Below the pieces are notes generated by a model. That model made no database searches. It was not told where the DNA came from and saw nothing but the letters and a program-made list of their open reading frames with translations. A program made the position numbers and the translations under genes. DNA of 64,000 bases from Pestalotiopsis fici W106-1 (taxonomy: Eukaryota > Ascomycota > Sordariomycetes > Amphisphaeriales > Sporocadaceae): the NCBI RefSeq assembly GCF_000516985.1, contig NW_006917097.1, forward strand, positions 248,001 to 312,000, given 5' to 3'. This document shows positions 14,375 to 25,300 of this stretch, piece after piece; positions within the stretch are counted from its first letter, which is position 1, and each line of letters opens with the position of its first letter.

Positions 14375-15604
14375 CTGGAGAGGCGAAACTCGAAAGTCCA
14401 AGGCAAACAAATTCACACTCTAGAGAGAATCCGTGGCTGCTCCAACAAGAAAGACGGGAGGTGCCCGAGGGAAAACAACAGTAGAAGGGGCCTTGAGGGG
14501 GAGCATCATCACGATCATGGGGGAAATCCCCAAGACTTTAAATGCTTCTTGCGGGAAAACGTCCCACATCTAGCAGCAGATACGACATTGCAGTCATCAT
14601 AGCGTTTAGGTCATAATACCTTCATGTAATAGCTCTCGGGGAACATGACCGAAAAGAGTATACAGTACACGGGCATTGCACGTCGCTAGAGGCTTGGACA
14701 ATGTTCTTCCCCGCAGTCGGAAGGCCTCACCGACCAATAAACCTGGCCATGCTCGATAACCGAACTTGTCATGCTTGCCGGGTTCGCCTTGCAGGTTCGC
14801 AACAATGGTGGAAATGGTTTGCTGGTCGTACCAAGTGCTTGTGAATGATGTAAAGTCCACCTCGTTAACATACCATCCCAACAGCGATCTAGATGCCGGC
14901 TCCAGGCTTCCCCAGTGCTGCCCGCATATTCTGATCGCTGGTGCTAACCGAGACTGACCTAGAGGCGGGAAACAACCCCGAATCCCCAAGAATATTTCCC
15001 CTCTCCCCTAGGCGAGATATGGATTTACTGGAGCGGCTTGCATATGAGCCGCAAGCATTCTGCGGGGTTAACGGAAGAGTTCAACAAACTTTGTGATCCT
15101 CATTGTAACAGGCAAGTTGCCTAACCTGGTACCTAGCTTTTTAGTCTTGCTGGACTTTTTGACCGTTGACTTTTCTATCCGATAGTTTTCCGACCCCTGC
15201 CCTGCCCAGCAAAAGCAATGGGTGATCACGAATCACTTAGTCAACCTCTCGCATGATGATTTGAACAATTCTTCTGATTTCTCAGGGGTTGTTGGTTCTG
15301 CAAGACCCCAACATCTGATCTGTGCTCCTAGAGGCGGAAAATGAAAATGCAAGTTTCGCCATACCAATGATGCCACCCAGGCTTGAAAATACAAGTTGCC
15401 AAATAGAGTACTCCAACCAAATATGCCGTGGCCTCGAGGAGCACAACAGACAACAAACTAAATAACAGTAAAACAAACATTACGAGGAGAGCCATATGTC
15501 ATGGAATAATCCTGTTCCGTAAGAGCTCATGCCACTCAGTAATAGTTCCTACATGGTCCCCTTCTTCAACCCGTGATGGGGTTGACGTCCCTCTGGCCAA
15601 AAGC
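14375..15604. other. Intergenic region between galactosidase and MFS gene
   Basis: No gene supported. A minus-strand open frame at 14606-14989 has no recognisable domain and lies in sequence that should be galactosidase promoter. A GGGG/CCCC inverted pair sits at about 14519-14531. Confidence 0.4.
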
Positions 15605-17688
15605 CTAATGAGATCTTGCAAACTCATTCAACTCCACCTGACTGTGCTCGAGCTGAACTCCAATGGCGGTCTCTTTGTGTGAATCTTGGGTGGGCATGGG
15701 CGGCGGGTTACGCTCAAAGGCACACAGGCTCGTGGCCAATCCAAATACAGAGAGACCCATCATCATCTTGATGTCGACAGAAAATGCTTCAGCATACACG
15801 CTTTTGATTTTCTCCAAAATATCAGGTGGAAAGAACTGGGCAGTGCGTGCGTTGTGTTGGAGAGCGCTCATGTCTCTGGGGCCTAGCATGTCGCCCAGTT
15901 CGTTTTGCAAGGTCGTGTTTACAATTATCACTGCATTGGTCAGCCAATTGTATCATATGTCCAAGCTCATCCCCCCATCTGGCACTGTTGCCGTCTAGGA
16001 ACAGTGACTGTTGGACGTAAACATCGACATAGTAACAAACTTACTGCAGATTGCAATTCCAATGGCACCACCAAGCACGCGAGCCTGTGCCAAGGCCCCT
16101 TGTGCAACGGCCAAATCCTCTCGATGAGCACGCACTGATGTGAGAATGGTAACAGATGCGAAAGACAAACCGATGCCGAGGCCAAAGATGGTTTGGTAGC
16201 CGTACTGAGCTTCGATGGCGGTATGCACATTGCTGAGTGTGGAAAGGAGACTCAAGCCGATTAACTGGAGACAAGACGCAGCAATGAGTGTAAAGGCAGA
16301 ATTATTCCGCTTCTTCGAGACAGCTCCGGCTAGGAACGATCCAAAGGCGCAGGCGCCGAGTTGCGGTAGAAGGTGAATGCCGGCCATCAACGAACTGTCG
16401 CCATTGACAATTTGAAATCGCTCGGGTAGAATGATTATGACGGCCAGATATTCGAATCCAGCAAAGAACGAGCAACTGAATTGTTAGAAAAATGCAACCT
16501 CCTGGAAATTGCAACATACCTCAAGGCTGCCAAAAAGGGTCTCTGGGTCATGATTCGAATTGGAAGCACTGGTTGGAGAAACGGGTGGCGCTTTCGTCCA
16601 AGGTATATCTCCCAGCCGATGAAACTGACCAAGCTGATAGCGGAGATAGAGAGTGCTGCAATTATGGCCGGGCTGTCCCAAGCATAATTGAAGGCACCAG
16701 CTTGCTGTAGAGCATAGACGAGTAAACTTGATGCAGAAATTATCATCACGTTTCCAAACACGTCCAGCCCGCGTATTGAATCCCACAGCCCAGAAAAGTT
16801 TCTTGTATTGGTACGTGGCCATGCGAATAGCAGACCAACAAGTGCCAAAATGCCAAATGGGATGCTGTGAGGTATTGTCAGTCCAATGTGCTCCAGCAGA
16901 GGGGATCAGTCTTCACACTTGATAAAAAATATCCACCTCCACGAAGAAAATTGTGTAATGGTGCCTCCTAGAACAGGCCCAAGTACGAACGAGATTGCCA
17001 ATGTCATTCCGATGAGAGCCCCCAAAAGACTGGGCTTGTCCGAAGGCCCAACTTCAAATAGACCAGTTTGGGCCAGACTGTACAGACCAGAGCCGCCGAT
17101 GCCCTGAAAAGCTCGAAATACAATTCTAGAATCAGTTAGCAAGAGAAAAATCTTGCACTGGCCAGAGCAAACCCACAGCGATGGCATGTTGGGAGCGAGT
17201 CCACAACCAAGTGAGAAACCCGTGAAAAGAGTCCATGCTGTTATGAGCATTTCCTTGCGGCCAAAGATGTCACTGAGCTTGGCAAACAGCACAGCAAAGC
17301 CTAAGTCAAGTTTAACCAATGATGCAGTGGACGCAGCTCTGGATACTTACCCATGTAGGCCAGGAGATAGGAGAGCGCAACCCAGGGAGAATTGACAAAA
17401 TCCGACAGGTTGACCGAGATTGTGACGAGAGACGTGCTGACAATGGATGCGTCAAGGCTGGAAAATAGCAAACCTAGTAGCAGTCTGACGAAATGAGCCA
17501 TGCGAAGCCGACCCTTTTCAGCGGGGAGAGTTGAAAACTCACATGGCGACCAGAATGATTTGTCTCATGCGCGACAGAGGAGCATGGCCGTAGTGGAAGT
17601 CATTTCGCGTCGATATACGAAGACTGTCTGTGGTGGAATCGGCGCGATCGAGTTCGGACATTTCCGAGTTGCTGTATGGCTTCGCCAT
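15605..17688 (-). CDS. MFS multidrug/toxin efflux transporter, DHA2 (14-TM) type
   Basis: Plasma- or vacuolar-membrane proton antiporter of the drug-efflux type. Six exons fit: 17543-17688, 17351-17484, 16919-17300, 16520-16864, 16045-16475 and 15605-15930, giving 587 residues. Seen: first TM with LLFSSLDASIVSTSLVTIS; the A motif region KLSDIFGRK after TM2; FRAFQGIGGSGLYSLAQTG; and the antiporter C motif FVLGPVLGG. The second half has repeated hydrophobic segments, ending in a short hydrophilic tail. Exon 3 contains an in-frame 33-nt segment with splice-like ends (see findings); without it the protein has 576 residues and aligns better to the family. Substrate unknown. Start MAKPYSNS at 17688 is preferred to an in-frame upstream Met at 17730. 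Confidence 0.92.
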
Positions 17689-20644
17689 GGCGAGCGAGCT
17701 CAGAGTGCGCAGAAGATCGCGATGGTCCACAAAGACTGTTCAACTATGATGATTGATAGAAGACAACTACTGGGCTGCGTCGAGGGTCCACAGACTCAGT
17801 TAGGGAAAGGCAAGTGGTCGTAAAATAAAAAGAAAAGTACGAATGCCAGTCGGTGCTCGGACCTTGGTTGACCGCCAAGTTGGGTGCCGGTTACGTGTTC
17901 CAGAAGGCGGGCGGAAGGCTCATCTCATGTGATCGTGATCGGCTTTTGTGTACGTATGAAATACGTGAGGTAGTGGTGACCGTCTCGGGAATCTCAAGTG
18001 TAGTTTCCACCTAAAAACCAAGCTCTTTCTTAGGGCTTGGTCCGCCAGTCGACAGGCAGCTGTGGTACAAGTTGAAAAGGAGCAGTTTTGAGCGAGTGAA
18101 TTGCAATGGAATTGAAAACTTGAATTTCCTCAAACAGAGGTTGCCTGGGACGACGATTTGTTCGCCAGCCCAGAGATAGATCTGGGGATGGTTTATAGAC
18201 CCTTAAGTACCACATGCAGAAGTCAGCCACGGTTGATATGCTCCAAGCTGCAGAAACCTTTGAAGCATCTGCTTTGATACTGTGATTGAGTGTCAAGGGC
18301 ATCGCATTTAGCTGCAAAGCACCTCAAAGAAGTCATGGAAACGTCGCACCGCAGAAGAGTAGAGACCGCGTTATAATGGTCGACCAGTGCATGGAGAGTG
18401 ATCTCGTAGTACCAAGGTAGATTTGAACTGACTACAATGAACAAGTAGCGTGTTCGTATTTTGTTTAGGACTCGGAGAATGAATCACTGTTTTGCTCAAG
18501 TAACACGGGCAAAGGATGTGAATGACGACGGCCGCTGTGTGAGGTTGGACGGACCATGTTCAGCGCGAGGGACCAGCAAGAATGACACAGCCCATTACCC
18601 ATTTGGAAAGTATCTCTTGTGCTTTTTCATTCTCCAGTATCTGAAGAGGATCCTTTTCACTACTTGCAGACGCTGCCATATAACCACAACAACTTGTTGC
18701 AGAATATGCCGTTTGCGGGCCGTCTGATATCCATTATAAAGCTAGGAGGAGATGGAAATGCGAATAATGCTTGTATATGGGTTGATGCACTGGAAACATC
18801 GTCAAACAACGAAGCCACACACTTATCCAGCTTCAACGGAAGAGTCGTGGGAATCCTGCGCTATGCAACTGAGAGCTGTATTTGCGCTACAAGGAAGTAT
18901 TCAAGTCAGCATGTCGATTATATGGATTGTGCAGTGGGTAGAGGGAGAAAGGAAGAATGAAAGAAAGAAGGCAGTGAGTAACAAGATACGGCTACCGCAG
19001 CCGGGTTTTGAAAGACCATGTCGACTTCCGATCAGTGTTACGCAAAGCAAACTCGAGTTATTGTTTGGCAAACACTCGAGCCCGGCCGGTCGACTTATCG
19101 GGTGCGACAAGGCATATCTTTTCCCTTAGGCACATAGTGTCATAGCTACAGAGGTGAGTAATACATAACCACGAATTGATAGACTTGCGAGAACGGCGTG
19201 AGACGCATCGTAGCTGATCATTCAGCTGCTTCCTGTTGACATGACTTCTCTTCATAACTAGGACCAGCCGATCCACCTATGTCTGACATTTTTGACACCT
19301 TATCTGCCTTGCCTATGGCCTTTCCGAGACAGCGGGCCAAGTACAGTGGGAGGATACTGCAGATTTCCTTTTGGTGATTGGCCGTCTTGGCGCTATGAAA
19401 GCCATAATGTGAAATACCTACCTTTATGGAAAATCCACCGTTTGGCTGTATTCGTGGAAATAGAGAGAGCTGACAAGGCACCAAAGTGGGTTGAACGCGA
19501 TTTTGTTCATCCATCGGGTTAAGTAGGTAGCTAAGGCCATTATAGTCAAAGTGTATGTTGGCAGGGAAATCAGGACAATTGCGTATCTCATCCCTTTGCT
19601 GTCAATCGTCATACTGTAGGGTAAAATGTAGCAGAAGGTCTCAGGTGACGGCAGCCCGTTGGCCAAAATGCGATGGGGGTGGTACTGCTCCAGATCGACA
19701 TCTCCATCTCTTTTCAATGCCTTGAAGTAGGCCGAGGTGTTGGCATCTGGAAAAGGACCATTCAAGTTCGATTTCTTGTTTACTTTGAGTACTTTAACAA
19801 TACTCACACTGAGACCAGCGGACAGGTGCGTAAAATGAACAAAAGTGCACATAAAGTCCAAGTTTTGTGTAGGGGACAGAGATACTTGGGGCAGAATCCA
19901 TGGATCTACTACCTATTTAGGAGTTCAGCTGAATACTATCTTGTATCATGCCAAGGATTTGTAGACTTCAAAGCGGTTCAGTTCTGGAAACTGATTTCTA
20001 CATTGAGCCACGGTCGGTAATCACATCCAAGTGGCGCATACATGTGTGCTGTGCCCTGGCCGCCACTGCTACGCTGGCAGATGCACTATAGCGGCCCGAG
20101 GCAGGACAGACGCCACCCTTGCCGCTAGGAGATGCCCACTCCTAACGGCTTTTTAGTGAGCGAAGCCCACTGCCAGCTCCCTCCCACCTTATTCCAATTG
20201 AGCTATTTGAGATTTGATACATCAAGGAGGCGTACGAAGTAATTAAACATATACCAAGGGCAAGTTATTGCGCAAATATGCAGATGGCAGGCAACTCAGC
20301 TGGGATTGACGCAGAGGAAGCCTTTCAAGAACCGACTCAAGTTTTACATTACTTACAATAGGAAAAGGGTTGATGCAGCATCGATAACATATACGTATCT
20401 GAACAGATCTTAACTTTGGAACGCTTGCATTGTATTAGCCCAGATTGTCGTTGTAGTGATCAACCCCCCATGTTCGCAGTTTCAGCGACTTACACCGTGC
20501 AATCACCATGATCGCTGCCATCCGTAAACCAAAAAAAAAAAAGAATTGGCCATATGATCCTTATAGATCGGAGCGCAGTCAGATATCGCCAAGAGGATTC
20601 AAGGAGAGCGCTCACCTCTATTCCATCTCTTATTGCCTACCAAC
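17689..20644. other. Gene-poor region left of the assembly gap
   Basis: Several short open frames on both strands. Those at 18030-18444 (-) and 18619-18960 (+) have no recognisable domain, and no splice pattern extends them. A membrane-protein-like stretch at 19218-19830 is listed separately. No terminal repeats or transposase motifs were recognised. Confidence 0.35.
19218..19830 (-). pseudogene. Possible gene remnant with membrane-spanning segment
   Basis: Uncertain. On the minus strand a good intron (donor GTGAGT near 19829, acceptor TTTCCAG near 19754) precedes a frame reading DANTSAYFKALKRDG, PHRILANGLPSPETFCYILP, then a hydrophobic stretch AIVLISLPTYTLTIMALATYL. That frame stops soon after FHEYSQTVDFP. 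A second frame after another intron-like stretch gives ILPLYLARCLGKAIGK and a polar tail stopping at 19218. I could not join the two in one frame with good splice sites. I do not recognise the family. Either a broken gene or a gene with an exon I missed. Confidence 0.25.
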
Positions 20645-20744
20645 NNNNNNNNNNNNNNNNNNNNNNNNNNNNNNNNNNNNNNNNNNNNNNNNNNNNNNNN
20701 NNNNNNNNNNNNNNNNNNNNNNNNNNNNNNNNNNNNNNNNNNNN
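20645..20744. other. Assembly gap (100 N)
   Basis: A run of exactly 100 N, the usual placeholder for a gap of unknown size. The true distance between 20644 and 20745 is unknown, so a gene could be missing upstream of the PKS. Confidence 0.99.
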
Positions 20745-22330
20745 TGGTGGGTTTTATCCGGCCAAGTCGTACCAGCCAATGGGCCCATATACTAGTTGTG
20801 GCTCGTTGACTAATCTGCTCACCCAGATATGCATGATTGTGGCCCAATAGCTTTTATTCTGAGTCCTGTGACTGAAAAACAGCATGGAATTCCTGCCAGA
20901 GCGGTACCATACCAGGAGCCAGCAGTGACTACAACTTCTCTTCCCAACGACTGTTAAGTTTCCTCTGTAAGGCCGTTGAAGTAGGCTTGGGCCACTCGGT
21001 CAAATGTCTGATACCAAGTTTCGGCTCGGCCTGATTCACTCTCTAGCTTGGTCCGAATTGAATACGACTTGCCAGTCTTACCTTTCGTACCTATGACCTG
21101 CATGCCTCTGGTCAATAGGTGGGTGAGGTCATCGTGGAAGCCGCCATCCCTATGCCAGAATAGACTACCCAGTAACTATTTATGGCGGCTGTCACTCGCT
21201 GTACAAAGACTACTGGCCACTTGCCTCAATATTGGCACACGATGGAGTCTTTGTCGGCTTGATCCTACACACCACTAACCCTCCTCCTCTTTCTGTCTCT
21301 GTCTCTCTCTCACTCTCCCAGCTAAAAGTTGTATCTAGCTCGAAATGCCAGGTACATGTGTGGCATAGAGTTCATCGTATTCTCTTTCTACGGTGTTTCT
21401 CTTTCACCTCTAGCACCTGCAGTTGTAGACAAAGTCATGCGGCTTCTTGTCTAGCCTATAGTCCACAGATCTTTCTTTACATACCTAATGGAATAAAAGA
21501 TGCTGACTCGCCCTCCAATTTTGCTTTGATAATTGTATCCAAATGAGTTCGACATGTCGTGAATTTGCGCACAATTGGAAACCCATCTCCTAATCACAAA
21601 GACTAGTGAGAGTATACCACGTATCCCGATCAATTTTTCCTGCTCACTGAACACAGGTGTAGGCTGCCAAGTATATGCAGCCTCGATTTCAGTCACGATA
21701 TCTAAGAGATCATTTCATGCTAGGCGCCCGAGCTCATTAAGTTGGACTTGTACAGGAACAGCTAGGGCTTTGTAATTCCTCCGAAGCTCGAGCCAGTTGA
21801 ATCACGATAATTTTGATGCTGATCTGGAGGAAAGCTTGTTAGGTGATCTCGAACCAGATCGAAATTATAGAGCTGTGACTGACTTCACGTGGAATCTTGT
21901 CGAGTCTGTCAAACGAGGAAGTAGAGGTGCGATGGAAGGCACAAGCTTGATCTAGCCTTCCTGGATCTTACCTGCCTTGAGCCAGCAAGCTATTTGTGCA
22001 GGTCTTGAGGTCCGCCAATGGTCTTTGTAGAGCGACGATCAAAAACACCAAGTCCTCATCGCGAGATCCTCGTCCGCTTTTTTGAGAGAGCCCCGGACCC
22101 TCGCGCAGTAGCTTAGTTTGAGGGCCCACGAAAAGCCTCTGCGAAGACACCTAAGAACCTGAGCAAAATTCCGTTTGCCAGAATTTTCCTTTATTCAGCA
22201 ATGTTGTCTTTCACTCTTTAGGCATTCTTTGAGTTTTTCTCCCCCCAACAAGCGCCCCTCTTTCTTGCAACCACAGCACCTTCGCTTGCAGCCACTCCTT
22301 CAAACACGTTCGCTACTATCCAGCATTGAC
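20745..22330. promoter_or_regulatory. Upstream region and leader of the PKS gene
   Basis: No gene supported. CT-rich tracts at about 21285-21320 and 22180-22290 are compatible with transcription-start regions for the plus-strand PKS. A short upstream open frame lies at 22201-22221. Confidence 0.4.
22201..22221 (+). promoter_or_regulatory. Candidate uORF in the PKS leader
   Basis: ATG followed by five codons and TAG, 109 bp before the PKS start codon. It would lie in the leader if transcription begins in the CT-rich tract upstream. Such uORFs can lower translation; no evidence of use. Confidence 0.3.
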
Positions 22331-25300
22331 ATGGAGCCTGAGGATGATGGGATCGAGCCGATCGCCATCGTTGGCATCGGCTGTCGCTTCCCCGGCACCG
22401 CGACTTCGCCGGCAGCCTTGTGGGAAACGCTCGCCAACTATGAGAGCGCCTGGTCAGAATTTCCCAAGGATCGCATGAACATGGATGCGCACTACCATCC
22501 GGATCCCAAAAGACAAGGAAGCGTAAGAATTATTCTGCCTCCCTTCTTCTGCGGTACAACTTGACTGACGCTCGAAAGACAAATGTTCGCGGCGCTCATT
22601 TCCTCCAGCAAAACATCGCTGCGTTCGATGCTCCAGTACGTAGATGACACGGCATGAAATCCAACTTTCCAACCGATTCTTAGCTAATTCGAACCCTCCA
22701 AGTACTTTGGAATATCTCCAGACGAGGCAAAAGCTATGGATCCCCAACAGAGAATACTACTAGAAGTCGCAATAGAAGCCTTGGATAATGGTGCGTCGAG
22801 TCTATGTTTGACCTGTCCTAGCACGGCAGCTTACTGATGGGGCATTACACAGCTGGAATCAATCGAAATGATATTAGAGGGACTGAAACTGGAGTGTTTG
22901 TTGGATCTTTTGTTAAAGGCAAGAAACCGACGCCGTCGAGGTGATTTCCAACGAGGTGATTAACAGAAGCAGATTATGAGCAGATTGTACTCCGAGATCG
23001 TGATGATCAACCGCAATACAGCGCCACGGGCACCGCCAACTCCATCTTGGCTAATAGAATCTCTTATTTCCTGGATATCCATGGACCGAGCCAGACGGTC
23101 GACACAGGCTGCAGTGCGAGCCTCGCAGCCATTCACGACGGGTGTAAAAGCTTACTCAGCAGAGAGACAGACGCGGTCAGTCACCAAGGAGTGTTCAAGT
23201 GAAACGGAAACTTGAGACAAGTCGTCTAGGGGGAGTGTGGATGATTCCACTCTGCTAACTTTATATAGGTCATTGCTGGTGGTTCAGGACTCATTCTGAC
23301 GCCGAATACCATATTTTCGATGCAGGCACTTGGCTTGCTGAGTCCTGATGGGAAATGCTTTGCGTTTGATGAACGTGCCAATGGCTATGGTCGTGGCGAG
23401 GGAGTCGGCGTCGTGGTTCTGAAGCGTCTCGAGGATGCCATTCGGGACAACAGCTGCATCCGTGCTGTCATCCGTGGTAGCCGTGCCAACCACGATGGCA
23501 AGACTGCTGGTACGTGGGCACTGAAATCTGTTTGAGGGATAGCAGTACTGATGTCTTTGTTCTTTTCTGACAGGGCTCACTCAACCTAATCCCAAAGCTC
23601 AACTTCAGAACATCCAAAAGCTCTACAAACGTGCAAAGTTGGATCCCAAAGAAACCGGGTTTGTTGAATGCCACGGAACTGGTACACAAGCTGGAGACGT
23701 TCGAGAAATTCAAGGAGTACACGACAGCCTCTGTCAGGGCCGTGCAGCAAACGAGCCTCTGGTTGTCGGGTCAGTCAAGGCCAACGTGGGTCACCTGGAG
23801 GGCGCTGCAGGTATCGCTGGTCTAATCAAAGCTATCCTCGTTGTTGAAAAGGGCATCATTCCCAAGCAGATCAACTACGACAGACCAAACCCCGCCATCG
23901 ATTTTGCAAACAAGAACATCAAGGTGAGTCAATCATCACCCACCCCCTTCGTCTGACACTTTCCCCCCTCTCCCCTCCTTTACTTGTTCGTCACTTCTCT
24001 CTTCTTCTTCGTTGCCTAATCAACGCCAGGTTCCTACCTCCAACATTCCATTTCCGCGCCATCGTCGCGGACTCAGACGAGCTGGTGTCAACTCGTTTGG
24101 GTTCGGCGGTAGCAATTACCACATTGTCATTGACGACGCGGCGCACTATCTATCAGAACGCGGCCTGCGTGCCAAGAACAACACAACCTTGACGAATGGT
24201 CCTCAAGATCCGACAATGAGTCTTCAACATCTGCGCAAGCTCAAGGCCGAGGGCCTTGCGGCTGTCCGGCAAGAGCTTGCTTCTACGGCTACAGCTGGCT
24301 ACTTCCCAAGCCAAGACAAACCTTCGCATCTCTTTATTTTCTCAGCCCATCAAGAAGACTCACTCCGATCCAATCTTGCTCGACTGTTGGAGTATGTCCA
24401 GAAACCCGAATGCCCCACCGACACCCAGTATCTCCAGAATCTCGCCTACACTTTCGGTCTCTGCAGAACGCCGATGGACTGGAGGATATCCTTTACGGCC
24501 GCATCGATGGATGAATTCAAGGTACAACTGGCTACTGCCATCAAGGCCAAACTGATACCGCCTCCCGTCGGTCGCAAAGCCTCCAAGGTCGCATTCGTTT
24601 TTGGTGGTCAAGGATCGCAGTCGCACTGCATGGCTCGGGAGCTCATGGGCTACGACATGTACGCCCAATCCATTGCTGCTGCGTCCAAGTTCATGAGGGA
24701 GAAGCTGGGCAGCAAATTCAATCTCGTCGAGGAGTTGTTGCTAAACGAGGAGAATTCTCGAATCGATACGCCTGCAATCGCCCAGCCAGCTACGACAGCA
24801 CTTCAGGTTGCACTTGTGGATCTCTTGATCAAGTATTGCGGCGTCGTCCCCGAGTCTGTCGTCGGCCACTCTTCTGGAGAGATTGCGGCAGCTTATGCGT
24901 GCGGTTACATTACGCGCGAGACGGCTTGGGAGTTGGCTTATCACAGAGGTGTTTGCGCCGCATCCCTTATTCAACTTGCCGATGAAAAGAGAGCCAGACC
25001 AGGTCGCATGATGGTTGTCGGCTTGTCAGAAGCAGATGCTGGTAGATATGTTGGCCGACTTGGACGTCGCCGAGTCACGATCGCTTGTATCAACAGTCCC
25101 AAGTCTGTCACACTATCCGGTGACGCCGACGCCATCTTGGAGGCCAAGGAAATGCTCGATGAGGCTGGGGCAATGACTCGTCTTCTCGACGTTCATGTCG
25201 CATACCATTCGCACCATGTATGGGGATGCGCTGAAGAGTACACCCAGTCCATTGCCCACCTGCGCCCGGGAAATTTTCACCGCACCGTTCTGCCTCACCC

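Noticed and set aside
14515..14535. CreA (SYGGRG) site pair in the galactosidase promoter
   Set aside because: The GGGG and CCCC runs are present, but the flanking bases do not match the S-Y positions of the consensus.
18030..18444. Minus-strand gene upstream of the MFS gene
   Set aside because: Two overlapping short frames without recognisable domains or joinable splice sites.
22175..22330. PKS start at 22175
   Set aside because: That codon is TTG; the ATG at 22331 gives the usual short N terminus before PIAIVGIGCRFPG.
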